From Burhinus oedicnemus (lineage: Eukaryota; Chordata; Aves; Charadriiformes; Burhinidae), in contig VFFE01005989.1 in the NCBI GenBank assembly GCA_008921705.1, positions 138,301-202,300 on the forward strand: a stretch of DNA of 64,000 nucleotides, written 5' to 3'. Each line of letters begins with the position of its first letter. Position 1 is the first letter of the stretch. Shown piece by piece: positions 24,901 through 39,900 of this stretch. Position numbers and translations under genes: made by a program. A model generated the notes under the pieces. The model searched no databases, had not been told where the DNA came from, and worked only from the letters and a program-made list of their open reading frames with translations.

Positions 24901-27900
24901 ATAGATTTGATCTTAAGAGTTCCTCTGGCTTTTAAAATTGTGAATTTATGAGCAAATTCAAGGATGAGGCTGAAACTGAAATGTAATTTGAAAGATATGG
25001 TAAATATGCACTTCAGCCTGTTAGTACTGGTGTTTGTGGAAAAGGTACCTTCCTGTGTCTGTGGAATGATTTATTTTTTTTAAATGGAGAATTATGTTAT
25101 GGTTTAGATTCTGAGTTATTTAAAAAAACAAACAAAAACAAAACCCCAGAAATTCCTGAAGCAATGCGATTTACCTCTCAGCTGTGGAATACTGGAAAAG
25201 TGTTTGTTCGGGCAGTGTTTTAGCTTACTCAGATACAGGGAATAAATATTCACAGCAACAACTAAGCATTACTGCGATGTACTTAATTTAACCTTGTTTT
25301 GTTAAGAACATGCAGGGTAGTAATGTCTAGATTCCTGGATAACCTTGTCTTTATTGCATACGAAATAATTTTTTATATGTGCTTTAGGCACTTCTTCTGC
25401 AAAGTCCTTGTCCTGAAGAAGTTCAAAGGAAGTGATTAATGTGAAAACACAATATTACTCATCTCAGTAAAGTTACTCATTTGGTTTTGTACTTACTTTC
25501 TTTTATAATAAAACGTAGGTTAGCATGGTAAATCATTTTAACATTTCCCATATTGAATGGCATTGAATTTAAAAGAACTTGTGATTATAGAAAAGAAAGG
25601 TAGTATTTGTCAATATTGCTGATATTTGTATAACTGGAAATTTAACACGCATTTTACTAAATGGAATTACTAAATAATTTGAGCTTGCATTTATTTTTAC
25701 TGTGTGTGTGTATCTCATGTATCTTTATGTATCTAAAAAATGGATTCTCTTTAATAGAAGATTAAAGATAAGTGAAAGAGAGGGTTCTGTTTATCTTCAG
25801 GGAGTGACTAGTTGTTTTTTATAACTGCCGAGTTTTGAAGGGAGAGACAGTTCTAACTGTCATACTAGTTTGAAGATTTTTGATGCCACCAAAATGGAAG
25901 TCCACAGAAACATATTTGCAAAGCATTTCTCTTCCCCTCCCCGTGATTTCTGGGTCTTGATTTAGGATGTAGTCCCACCTTTTTCTCCCCTGACCTTTCC
26001 TAGGCGATATGTTCTTGTCTATCTCAATCACCTTCCTTCCTCTTTTCTCATTGGTTATTGCTCAATGCCATGAGGGTTTTTTGGTGTCTTGTTTGAGATG
26101 CCGTCTGCATTTCCATGGATTTCTCTAACCTTCTCGGTTAACCTCTGCTATAGTCAAGAGCTGAGAAGTCATCATACGAATTTGGCTTTGAAAATGATTT
26201 GTGACACATAATACAGCAAAATTTTTATTATTTTTTTTAAATAGTGTGTGTTACTCTGAGTAAAATAACTCTTATCTAGGGTATACGTATAGTTAGAGAA
26301 TAATCCTTTCAGATATTACTGAAACATTTTTTTATGTTTTAAAAATCTACAGCTGCACAGATTTCCTTGCTTTGTGGCTCAGTCTGTTGAGAAGCAGAAA
26401 ATGGTTTTGGTGGTAGCCTTTAGGAAACACAGTTTGTGTGAGTCTGTATGAATTTGCTTTCAGCGGTTTTATTTTACATTTAAGATAGGTATATGTACAT
26501 CCAGGTGTTAAAATAAGAATTAAACGTGTGCATTTAGATTTCACTCCTCCTCCAAATGCTGTTTAAGTTCGACGTATACTAAGCAACATGAAAGAAGAAG
26601 CAAAAAATTTGTTTTCATTTGTAACAAGGTGGCGATATCTTATACTAGTAAGTGACCATTTTGGAAAGGAAATCAAATTTTCTTCATTCTGTTTAGTGTC
26701 TTTAAAATGAAATAAATTGCATTTATTACACTTGGGAGCTGAAAGTCTTAGAACAAAATAGGTGTTACGCAGTGACAAATGACAGTATTATGGCAATTTA
26801 CCCAGCCGTAGAATAGTGGTTTAATAGGACTAAATACATAGTTATCAGTTAGTGGTCCATTTTGTGTATTTTTCTTTAATTCTTTCCTCTCCAGCTTTTA
26901 TCTTTAGCATTGATGTATCCATATACACTGTTCTCTCTCTGAGGTTTTTGCCTAGTCCCTTCCTGATGCTTTAGATGCTTTAATCTTTAATCTTATAAGA
27001 AATGGTGAACTGTTGGTATTTTCCATACGTAAACTATTGCAGTGTTTCATGCTAAGGGCGAATAGGTAGTAGGAAAATAAACACAATTAAACAAACAGAA
27101 ATAAGCACATTTTTAGGTAAGTGTTGAAGGCATAATGTGACAACAGTCCCAATGCTTATTTTTACTATTTAGTGATGTTACCACTAAATGATATCGTGTC
27201 ACTTTTTCATAATTTTATATGAATGATTAAACATCTGTTTGGAATAATACTGTTAAGCTACATCTTGATTTGCTGGTAACAATAATAAACTCTGTAAGGT
27301 TTGAAAATCACTTTGATGATGATTATAAACATTTGAAAGTATTATTGTTCATATTGATTTACAAAAGGGACAGATGTTACTTGTTTAGTCTGATTAGAAG
27401 GGTGTTTTAGGCATTTTTATTTCAGTAAAAATCTGGCAGCCTGGGTGTTCTGTACCGAAAACTGTGATTGAAATGACAGAGTCTAAACTCTTTGTACACA
27501 GTCGCTCAAAGTGTCAAACATAGTTTTGAATTTGTCATCTTGATTAATGCTCACGTAATGTAATTTTGTCAGTGTTTCCGTGTAGCTTTATGTTTTGGGC
27601 AGTATAAACATTGAGGGCCAGATCCTCGGCTGTTATAAATTGCTGAGATCCTGTTCTTGAGATGTGGTGCTTACAACAACATTCACTAATTGACGAGCAG
27701 ACCGAGAGCTCGTACATGAGAACAGGACAAAGTGGGCTTCTTAACTCAAATGCAGACAAATTCAAACCCTAGGAATCAAATAAAAAAAATGAGCACGACA
27801 GAAGAAAAAAGTGTAAATACTGGGTATGTCTTCCCAGTTCTTGTTGATAGTAGGGCTGTAATCTCGTAAAGCAATCAAGAATCAGTTATACACTGGGACG

Positions 27901-30900
27901 TGGGAAAGGCTGCTGGATGGTAGCTTCTACAGAAGCTATGCTTTTGCTCCAAGAAGCAAATCTCTTTTCTTCTCATGCTAGTCACCTTACTGTGCATATA
28001 TGTTTCTGTGTCAAGAGTATTTCACTCCTCCCTACTCACCTCTCTGATTAAACTGATTTCTAAGTCGGTCCCCAATACAGCAGTCTGCTGCCAAAGTATA
28101 GATCCAAGCTGTCAGGGCCGTCACACACGCAGACAGTGCTAGTGATTACCAAGGCAAAAAGAGACAAGCAGAACCCTTTCTTCACTACTTTGAAACAAGC
28201 TGAAAAGGTAGTGTTTGGACTAGTTGGGAAACCAAGTTTTCTCAGAGCAGTAGTTGCTTAGCCTCTGTAAAGAGGCTTATCTTTGAAGCATAAGATTTCC
28301 AGTCATTTCAATCCAACATGACTCATATTTAATAAATTTTGGCTTTGGGCCATTGCATTGAGCAGTTTCTGCATATTTGATCAGAAGAGTTTTCTTAGTG
28401 ACACAGTGAAGTAGCTGGACTCCTTTGAGTCTTTTCAGACTGCATTTTCTCTGATTTATTACAGGCTAATTTGAATGCTTTTTTAATGATGAAGTTTCAC
28501 GTTTTAAACTTGCATGTTTCTTTGGCTGACAAAGAAAAAAATCCTGAGATTCACTGGAGGGTTTTATTTAATTTTCATTTCCTTACAACCTTGTCAGTTT
28601 TTCCCTCTTGACTACCCAAAAAATATCTAAGTGAGTATTTCAAGTAAGAATTCTGTTTTGCTGTGGCAATATTGTTTCATTATATGTTTTCTCTTGACTG
28701 CTTGCCTTACTTTGCAGGACAGAACTAACAAAAACTGTGGTGCTTCCTGAGTTAGTGGAACTGGCAAGAGATGAGAGCAGCAGTGTACGCCTTGCAGCTT
28801 TTGAGACGTTAGTGAATCTACTCGATATGTTTGATGCAGGTAAGAATCTAATTTAGGGCTTACTCGCCCAGTTGTTAATGCTTTAATGCATCTTATAGGT
28901 GTATTTAAATGCTTTTTGTTCTGTCTGCATTCTTCACACATTTCTGATTTTATTTTGTTTATTGTTTTATCCTTTATGTATTTCATGTCTTGAAGTACTT
29001 TATACATAGTAAGTTTTGCGGAAGGTGAACAAGTTGTCCATGAAATCAGTTACCTTATTCCAAATTTCTAAGGTAATGTGGCTAAATGGAATGAGTAAAA
29101 TTACTGTAAAAATGATAGGAATATTGAGTTGTTAGTATTTGCTTAATGCTATCAATACACAGAGTACAAAATGTTAGCTCAACAGATGCCATTGCTTGTG
29201 CTTTTCTTGCTATTAACTAGTTTTTGCCTCTTAACGGAAGTAAAGCTAGTCCCAGCTACAGACTGCAGCCTGTCTTCTGAGCTGAAGAACCCAGACTGGG
29301 GCAAAGATATGATATTTGTGTGCGTATCAGTAAACCTTGCAGGTTTTAACATCCAGTGTTACGTATCAAATATATTTGTAAATTTTGGAACAGAAAATAT
29401 TTCTTCATGTCCCATGAACACACATGTCCCATGGGCACAAGGGATTGGAGTTAGAGGTACTAAGCATCAGCAATTGCTATTTAAATCCCTTTAAACTTGT
29501 GGCTATATGGCCCTGAAAGCTTTCTTCTTTGCAGTGAGAAAGTCTGTGTATTTTATAAAGCTTTTCTGTATCTAAAACAGAAAATGTAAATGCTTGTATT
29601 TTTCTCAGTGCTCTATATCTTTCCTCTCACCAACATGCGTATTTCACGCTTCTCCAGGTGTAGGGGTGAGTGTGTCTTCATCTGAGTAAGGAGAAATTCT
29701 CTGTTGTATCCAGTTCTTTTGGCATCGTGGTGGGTTACCTGCATGCATGGCTCTCCCGTTCTCATCACAAGTTCAGTTCAACATCGATAGGGGCAAACTT
29801 TAAGGAGAGCTACTGTGAGTGCTCCAGTACAGGGGAACATTCTGCGTAACCGCTGTGTCTTGTCCTCCACTCAGCTGCTCTGTCTGGATTTTTCCAGGGG
29901 GATGTAGAAGACAATAACAGCCAGCTTTTCTGGCTCTATATCAATTCTGGTCTCTGCTGTTTTTTTGTTGGGTTGTTTGGCTTTGGGTTTGGGTTTTTTT
30001 TTTCCTACAACTGCAAAAGTACAAAGCAGCAAAGTACATGATAGATCATTGCTATAGTGTATATGAAAAAAATATTTTGTATCATTGATCACTGCTCATT
30101 ATTTGCCACTTTGCTCTTTATACTGTCTTTTCCCAAACTCTTCAGTTGTTTATCTTCATTAGCAACTCTGTATTTTGCACCACATTTCCCACTCCCACTC
30201 CCATCTTACTGACTCTACTACTCCTTTCTGACACATAAGTGAGGAGCAAATATTTACTGTACAGGAACTTGGTGATGAATTACTAAAATACATGATTGCA
30301 TATAAGCCATATGGAAGAGTACATAGAGAAATAAGATAGTTTTGGGGAGAATACCATAAATGGACTTTTTAGCAGTTAGTACTTATACCAGTAAGTATGA
30401 TAGTAGGTTATTTTTCAAATTACTGAGCCTTTGCATTGGTGCTATCAAGTTTGTGCTTCTCTCTGAACCTCCCAGTCTTCACTTCTTCCACCCAGTTGCT
30501 GTAACCACTGCCTTTAGCTATTGAAAGATGCTTAGAGGAAGCAATCAGGGATTATTTACAGGTTTGTAAGGAAGATATTTCAAGAAATTTGGTTTGTGTA
30601 GTTCTTGGTTTTGTGGCTGAGCTAGAAAACTTAACATTTTGAAGGTAGATGACCCAAAATTATATCCTAGGGTTTCTTTCCCAGAATATCAATTTTGGTG
30701 TTGATATACTGTTAAAAAAATCCTAATCCCTTTAAAAAATGAACATTTTAAAATACAATAGTTTCATTTAAAACAAGTCAAAACACATAACTTTCTTTGA
30801 ACATCTGCTCCTTTATTTTATAGGGAGGCAGAGTGCTTGGATTTGACTTTTAATTTCTAAATGATTTAATTTTTTTCCTCTGCCATTAATTATTTTTTTT

Positions 30901-33900
30901 CTGTCTGTGAATGTATTGTTTGCCAAAAGGTTTTCAACCTCTTCTCCGTAGGTTGAAAAAAATCATTTCCAGCATACACAGATTTTTCTTTTTACTGTCA
31001 AGGTCACGTTCGGTCTTGATCTCTCTGTATTGCTACTATTGTAGGAAAATTTATTGTAGACGTATTGCAGTATTCATTATTTCCCTGTATTCTTGGTGAA
31101 TGGAGAAGTTAGTGACTATTCATTTATTGTCTGTCTCACCCTTTACTGGGGGATGCCTTTTCCCTAAAAACAAACAAACAGGTAAGGTGTTAAAATCTAG
31201 GACCTGTATTATGATATTATGTTTGTCATTTTCTATACCTCTTGTTTTCTACCTCCAGTGAGTGCCTGCCAAAAATACTCCTGAGCATGTTAAATTATAT
31301 TTTTTATAACTTATTATGGAAGTCCCCTCTCTGTGCTCTTTTTAGATGCTGACAAATGGCTAATTTTAAAAATTTCTTTTTTTTTTTTTTTTTTTTTTCA
31401 GATGATAGGAGTCAAACTGTGCTCCCCTTAGTGAAATCATTCTGTGACAAATCCTTCAAAGCAGATGAATCTATCCTAGTTTCTTTATCTTTCCATTTAG
31501 GGAAGCTGTGTAATGGATTATATGGTATGATTTAATGTTCTTTTTAAAAAAGTCTTAAAAATGAGGGAAGATTGGAGAACTGGAAAATATCCAGATTTGA
31601 ATGTATCAAATGAAATGATAATTAGGAAAGGAAATATGGAAGGAAAAGTCTGAAATAATCTATCGCATAAATATTGGATTTTGTGAATTTCCTCTTTGGG
31701 TGTCCGTCTGTTTATTGGCTTTTTTATGTTTTTATGTTTTTTGTGTAGACAGGGTCAGAGATGGATGTGTTTATTGGTTTGACTGATTTATTTTGATTCC
31801 TTCTTGGATATTCTGGAGCTTGTGAGTCGGATGACTGAATTTTTGAAACTGGAAGCCTTTGAAAACACAGTATGATGCTGTGTATGTTCACTTCTGTGCT
31901 TGGTAGCCTTTTTGAGGAACAGTACAGAGCGTGGCCCATAAGGAACTTCAGGGGAGAAGGGAGACCTAATGGCATGTGGATTCCCAGCTGCAGCCGAGGC
32001 CTAATCTGTACCCATAATTTTTGTGGTTTTTCAATTGAGCACAGCAGATCTGTCCTTGGTCATTCTGCCCACCATATACCCGCTACACAAAGCTTACCTG
32101 GGGAGGGACAGCACAGAATATTGGTTTTAAATTTTAGAGAATTTCCTCCTAGGCTCTTAAACCCTTTGATCTTTTTTATAGATCTTTAAAATTATTCTTT
32201 ATGATCATGTTAGAGGCTATCAAAGTGACTGTTGCTTCACTACAAATAACATGAAAGGGCTGTTCCACAGTATCAAACTGTTATTTACAGAAACACAGAG
32301 CCAGGACAGTCCATCCTGTTTTTATCATGTCTTCCCAGTCATCTTTTCTCTAGGCTGAATGACTTTAATTGCTGATTTCTCTTCACCTCTGAACTCTGTC
32401 TGGCAAGTTCATATTTTTCTTGCGGTGTTATGCCTTAGGAGAGCTGAACAAAGTGAAAGGGTTACCTTGTGTGTCTCGCAAGCTATATTGCTGTTTACAT
32501 TTTTCAGTATGAAAAACTGCCTTTTTTTTTTTTATTGCAACATTTTGCAATAGTTTGACGTTATTTGCTCAAGTGCAGTCTATGAAGCCTTTTTTTTTTT
32601 TTTTTTTTTTTAATAAATTTCACATCTAGGTAGTCTTTCTCTGTTCTGGCCTTGTGCAGGTGATCCGGATCTGGCTAAACATGGTACCTTAACTCTGTCC
32701 TAATGGAATAGTAGTCTAAAGTTTTAAGACCACATGTCCAGTTTCTGAAGATCATTTTAAACTTTGTCTTCTGAAGAATATGCAGTCTCCCTCCTAGGCT
32801 GATGTTATCAGAATATTTAATAAGCGAAGTGTCTAATCCAATATCCAAGAACCCAATGAAGACACTGAATAGCACCAGAACTAGGATAGACCTTTCTTTA
32901 TACATTTGCCTATCTTGTCAGCAAGCCATAGGTAACCTTCTCTTAACTGTTTTTCCATGCAGTTTGGCAGCACCTTTATAGTTTTTCATCTCTCTTTCCT
33001 GATCCCTTATAAAAAATGTGACCTTTACTGCATCTTTTGTATGCACAGGTCCTGTTATCCAGTACTAGAAGGAAATGGAATCAGTTTGACAAGTTTTGCT
33101 TTTGCCGTGTTGGCTGCTACTCGTTCTCTTGTTTTCTTTTCAGTATTTACAAGTGGATTTTTTGACTTTTATTCCAATTTTTTCAAAAATGTGAAAGTAA
33201 TCTGACTGATCAATAATTATATGGCTTGTCCTTCCCCTCTGCAACTATTAAATATCAGTACCATTTCAGCTCTTTTTCTATTCTGATATCTCACTTATTT
33301 AAGATTGCAGCTGCTAGTGCTTTAAATACTTCTGAATACTGGAACGAAGCACATCTGGCCATGCACGTCTTGAAAACCTCTCGTGTTTAAGTATTCACTG
33401 ACCTGATCCTTCTCTGCTTAAAGATTGAATGTGTGTCACTGTTATTAATTGTACCGAGCCTGATGATGCTAATGGAATTTGAGGAAGAAAATAAAAGCAT
33501 TAGGCATTTTGACCTCCTTGCTACCAATCACTGATAGCTGTCCTCTCTCTCTTGAGTAGAAAACTGAGCCTGTCCTTGATTGTGCTCTTATTACTAATGT
33601 ACTTATAAAATGACTTGTAATTTTTGAAGTCATCTTGCTTGTTGCATTCCATTTTGTTCTGAGTTTATTCTTATACCTCTTCATTATCTGTAGCACCATG
33701 GCCTAATTTTTCAACTTTCTGCAGGCATACATTCTTCATGTGACTGAGTTTCATAAAGATCTAAAAATTTAAGCAGGAAGAAACCAGTATTAGTGGAACA
33801 AACAAATATATTCACAGTCCTACAGTTAAAGTCCTGAGTATTTCAAGAATTATGTAAACAGAAATTAAGATTCACTCTGTTATAGTTAGCTGTCGTTTTT

Positions 33901-36900
33901 CTGGAATAGCTTTTTATGTATAATGTGTACTGATGATACTCTGCTAGACTCATTGTTGGGGGAGGAGGGATAAAAAACCGACATATTTGATGGATTTGTA
34001 AATGGGGGGACAGTATTAATAGCATTTGTAATGAGGAAAGTAAACTTTTTTTTTTGAGGCATTTTTACTCCTGAACAGCACTTACGGTTTTTGGAATTCT
34101 ATAAGAAGCTTTCCACACTGGGTTTACAGCAGGAAAATGGACACAATGATAATCAACTACAACTTCAAACTCTGGAACAGGAAAAGAAGTATATTTCAGT
34201 GAGGAAGAACTGTGCTTACAATTTTCCAGTAAGTAACATTAATTTAAAATTAAATAATTGCATCGTGCATATAGTTCACTAAATAGGACTGCATGAGTGA
34301 TAGAGAAGTTATTCCTACATTGTACATTGTTAGCTAGATCCTAGCTCTCTCCTGGAAAGTTCAAGTTAATGGCTTAAAGTAGAGGTTGTCCAAAAGACTT
34401 ACCAGGAAAGATTCCTCTTTGCAGAGCCTCAGAAAACTATTAGCAGGTTTTGACTGAGAGTGCTGTTCTAAGAGGCTACTCGTCTCTTTCTTTCCTACAC
34501 GTTTTCTCCAAAGCCGTAGCACAAAGGCTTTGAGAAAATGGCTGTGAAACAGAGTCCCCAGTTTCAAACCACTCAAAGCGAGGTTTTTGCATTTGCTGTG
34601 TGGCATGGCATTCCGGGGAGGTGAAGATTGAATCTGAATGGGTAGATTCATGTTTTAGTCATCTTCCTGCCTGAATACGGAGAGTCTTTTCAAGTTTATG
34701 TGAGGTCTCTAAACTTACCACTCATGTTTCTGTAAATCTACTTTGTATTTTGACATTCTGCATTTATATTTAAAGAAAATATGTTTGTACGGAGAGCCAG
34801 TAGACAGTTATTTTTATTCCACATTTTAAAGACAAGCACCTGGTACGTAGGTAGACATCTGTTGGTTTATTTGACCAAAACAAAGGTATGTACACACACA
34901 TTTATGTTGAAGTTCAGATGCTTCCTTTGCTGCTTGCTAAAATGTTCTTTATTTTTGAAGTCTCTAGTTGCAGCTTCCACTAGTGTATGGAAACTTTAAC
35001 AACATTTATAAAACTAAGGTTTTATATCTTGAGGTTTTAATCTATGTCTTCAGAAAAAAGCCTGCGACATGTCTGGAAGATACGTAAATCCAGTTCTCAA
35101 CTCTAGAACTTGTCTGGTGCCTGTGTTTTGACACAGCCATCAAAAATGCCACACTTCCTCTTTAAAATCACAGCCTGTTATCTCCCAAGTGTCTCACTGG
35201 TTGTAACTCAATGTTTTCATCTGATGATCTCTGATAGTGCGGTCCTTTAGCTACACAGTTAATAGAAGACTTAATCTTTCCACAGGCCATGATTGTTTTT
35301 GTGGATCCAAAGAACTTCCATTTAGAACTATATTCTGTATTCTTCTGCCTTTGTCATGACCCTGAAGTTCCTGTTAGATACACTATGGCCATAAGCTTCT
35401 ATGAAGTAAGCGTACAACAGTTCTTTGTTAGTACTTACATGTTTTTATTTTATGTTGTTTTCTTCTTTAAGCTTACACTTGTGACTGTTCAACCAAAATA
35501 AAAAGACCTGAGAAAACTTAGTGAAATGATTTAGTTTGTCAAAGGTGTTCAGTCCCTTCTAACCTCTCCATGTAGCCCATATGGACACGTTAGTCTATTT
35601 AAGTTGTGTGACTTTCTGCTACAAGAGTCTACTGTTAGGTGAGGTTTTAAGGAGCAAAAGCTGGAAGCAGCTTATAATGTTCCAGTACCACAAACATAAG
35701 CAATTTGAAGGTTTTCAGTGCTATTAGAAAATAACAAAGCAAATGGGAGAAAGGAACTTGCCACTTCTGGTCCTAAAAACTTTCTTTAGAACCATACAGT
35801 TTGCTGCTATGCTGGTGTTCTATGGAGAATATTTATAAGGATCAAATCTAAGTTAAATGTTCAGTTTAATATGAAACTACTTGGAAGTTTATGCAGATGT
35901 AAAAGCATATGTATTCTTACTATTCCATTCGGTTTACATAAGTTCTACTGCATTATTTTCATAAAAGGTAAAAAATGTACAACTGCATAGATATTATTAG
36001 CTATATGGGGTGAATTCCAGAAGCAAAAATACACTCTCTCCACATTGTAGTAACCCATACAGGGAGATCTTCAAGGTTTTCATAGTGTTTTACTGAGAAT
36101 CCTTGTGTTTCAGTCCTTGAGCTAGCCTTGTATCCCATTTTGTTGCTGGGGAAATTGGTAAGTTAAGCAGCTTGCTGAAAATATTTAAATGACTAGTAGA
36201 GGCATAAATGGCTTTATTTCCACCATTATAAGAAAGATGGATGGATTTCCAGTTCTCATTACATATTGATGCCTTGCCTTAACAAATGATGATCCAAGGT
36301 AATTGTTGAAATTGTAAAATGAGCACCTAATTCTAAAAAATATTTCGTGTTAGATTTGTAACACTTCTAAGGTACTGCCTGAATATAAGCAAAGTACATT
36401 AGCTCATTCAAAAAAACCTGTAAAATTATACCTTGGTCTGAATGTACATTTAGTGCTGGTTGATTTAATTTTAACACCAGAACTAGGCAACCATGTGACA
36501 GCCAAAAATGAGTAATTTATGGCATTCACTGCTAGGTGGATTATTTTTTTTTAAATAAACTCTCTATAGCCATTTCATTAAAGGTTCATCTTGACTGGAA
36601 GTAAGCTCTTTTTTCAGGTGGCTTATATATAAATAAAGAAGACCATTAAAAAGCATCTTCTAAATATTCCGTGTGGCAAAAATCTCTTTCCTCAAGTTTT
36701 TTTCATATTTGCTGTAAAATCTTTTTAACAGTGTGGAGACGGACTGCTGCTGTTTTTTAGAAATGTATATGTGATTCATGAATCACAGTTAAAAAAACCC
36801 AAAAAAGTAAGGAGTGAAAACTTCAGATGGAAATGTTGGGGAAACTTAAAATCCAGCACAGGCTAAACCAATGTTTATATTTTATCTTTTGTAAATTATA

Positions 36901-39900
36901 TAGCAGACTGGCTGTTAACTCTCCTAAGGAGCATGAAGTACAGCATTTGAATATTCCAGAAGGAATTTTTCTAGCCTTGCAGGGCAGTCTTAAAAATTTT
37001 TGGTAATTGTGAAATAGAGTTAGTTCTAAAAGCATGGTTCATGGTTAGGTAATAGACCTGTTTCTTGACTCATATTCTTTATATAAGTGTATTTTTAATG
37101 GAATCAGTGAGAAAGTACACAACTTTAGAAGGCTGATATTTAACCATTGTTCTGCATGCTTGCTGTAAAGTAAACACACGTAGTATAGTGGTTGTAGTGC
37201 CATGAAACTACAGAATATTTCACCTTGCTGTCTTACTGTCATTTTTTAGGTTGCTAAGCTTTTAAATTCTGGTGTGTATACAATACATAAAGAACTGGTT
37301 ACACTATTACAGGATGAGTCACTGGAGGTAATATACTTTTAGTGGAATTTTCTGTTGCTTTTTACATTGTGGCAGATGATCTTGATGTTTGATAACTCTG
37401 CGATAAGACAGTACAGTAACTGTTTGAAATGATCAATGGCTTTTACTTCCGTTTCACAGACATTTCATAAAGATGCCAGCCTTCTGTGAATAAAAAGGAG
37501 GAAAATAGGAAGGTGTTCGAATTTAGTAAACCCAGACTGAATTTATTAGCTTTAAAAAATATTCATTTTAAATTGTTTTAATTGCTATATTATTTATTAC
37601 CTTACAAGTTCTGTGGAAAGATTTGGGTTTGATACCATTTGTTTTATTTTCATTTTCCAATTGAAGAGGAGATGAAGAAGTTTTGTATGGTTCAAAGATC
37701 AATATTTATAGAAAGAGTTATAGTCCAAGATCTGGTACAGAATCTGTGAGTGTTTATGAGACAGTTTAGTTCAGCGTACCTTGGTTTCAAGCTGTGTAAA
37801 ATGTGAATCACTTAGCTATATTACAGTCAATATAGTAAGAAATTTTTCGATTGGAAAAAAACCCAAATATTTATCTTTGGGACAAAATCGTCATTTCCTG
37901 TAATACCAGTTCTTCCAATAGTTGATCTTTTTTTTCTATGTAGGATCTTTGGATATGGCATGGAAAAGTGAGTTTTGTTTTCGGGTGCTTCTTTTTGATT
38001 TGGTACCCTTTGTTAGGCATTTTCAAGGAAATTAAAAGTGTTCATAGAACATCTACTTATAGTTTGTGAAATTCTGACCCATCTTAAAAGATTTCTCAAG
38101 TTGAACACTTGAAAGTTCAGACTCAGGAGCAGCTGGTGATTTTGAAAAAATCCTTCATTTGATCCCTATACAATTATCTAAATAATAAAAAAAAAAATTG
38201 GTGCTTTATCTTATATACCACCTCTGTCAGAATTGATGCCAAAAAATATTTGATTATGTACTTTTCTAAGCTAGTTTCATATATTACAACATTTGAAAAT
38301 AGGGTTATTCTATTAATATAGACTATATATTCTATTTTATTTTATCAACTGCAGTTTTTCTTAAAGCAGGAAGTATTGCTTTTAAGATTTATCTGACAAA
38401 TATAGATAAAAATGTTTCTTTGTGTTTGTCAAGGCTCTTGCTTAACTGTCTATGAAATACAGATCTTTCTTAAGAAAGAATGTTCATTTTAAAATATTGT
38501 GAGCTGTAGCTGTGAATAATTTAGAAAGTATTGACTGTGGTATTCACAATTTGTTTTCCTAAACTGAAGCCTATAATACTTATATTACTTACTACATTAA
38601 AATAACAATTTTAAATCCCAGTCCTTATCAATGCAAATATGTTGTTTCTTTTTTTTTTTTTTTTTAACACAGACATGAGAGAACAGTAACATAAGAGATG
38701 TCAGCAGGTGTATGTTGGTGAGAGATAAAAATTGAGTCAAGTTAATTTACAGACCTCATTCATGCAGCCTTTCTTTAAATAGGTGTTAGATGCCCTGGTA
38801 GGTCACCTTCCTGAAATCCTTGAACTAATGACTAATGGAGGAGAAAACAGTGGATCAGAAAGCAAAGTGGGTATTCTCATGTCTTTTTTATTTGGTTTCT
38901 AAATGAAGGTAGTAGCAAAGTTGTTCAGACATATATTGTATGAAAGGCTTTCATTATTAGCTTCTGCTTTGGAGAGATACAAAGTTTCTGTGGATTTTTC
39001 ACTGTTGACTTTATAAACTTTAAAATAAAAAAAAAGGCTTTGAAGGCTTAGACTTAATGTAAAAATGAACAGTTGATCCATGTTCTTTTTCTAATTAACC
39101 ACAGATTTGCTGAATTAGATCAAATTTTGAAATACAGTCATTAAGTTGAAACAAAACTTGGTTTCAAAAAACAAAACATGGCTGCCCACGGTTGCCATTT
39201 TCAGACACAGTTTCTGCTAGAAGGAAGCCTATTTCCCGAAGTAACAGCACTGAATTAGGATTTCGTAGATCTGTATTCAGCACCCAACTTTGCTAATTTA
39301 ATTGTATGTAGCTCTGGATGATGGTTTATTGAGTGACTCCTCACCTGTAAAATGGAACATAAAAGATCATCTCCTGCTTCAAGATGTTGTTTGGAGCATA
39401 CTTCCTGAATGTATAGAGAAATTGAGATATTCCAGCAATATAAGAACTGAATGATTTTATTTTCTTGTATGGACCGAAGTTGAAAGTGTAATTTAAAATG
39501 TGAATTTGTCAGGTGTACGTAAGTGTAAATGTGTACAACAACATATAAAAAGTGCCATGTGAAGTGTGGCAGTCTGTTTCATTTTGCTTAGTGCTAAAGA
39601 GAATTTAGCTTGGCTACTGTAAAGTCTTTGCCTCCTTCTGAGGAAAGGTGTATAATTCCTACTAAAATTTATTAGGGAGCTGAGAAGAACAACTGTAGAG
39701 ATTAAGAGGCTAGAAGGAAAATGGGATTTACTTGGTTTGAGAAAGAGAAGACTGAGGAGGGTTATCGTAATGGTCTTCGTATCTGTAAAAGAGTATTACA
39801 AAGAGAAGAGTGAGTAGTTTTTGTTTGTCAGGAGGAGGGGTTGGAAATGAAAGTGTATTTAGTTAGGTACTGGAATAGCTTTTTGACTAATTAATCATTA

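Larger units (their letters stand above)
18257..28717. other. PPP4R4 introns between exons b and f
   Basis: Non-coding sequence except for exons c, d and e. A plus-strand CR1 lies at 22175-22624. The 4.5-kb intron 24236-28717 has no recognisable repeat or gene. Confidence 0.65.

Noticed and set aside
29171..29494. 107-codon open frame starting with a hydrophobic, signal-peptide-like stretch
   Set aside because: It lies in a PPP4R4 intron with AT-driven composition, no family resemblance and no splice context. It is probably chance.
38641..38670. Strong-looking acceptor (T17 then AACACAG) in the intron before exon k
   Set aside because: The sequence after it has no frame matching PPP4R4, and the true exon k begins at 38783.
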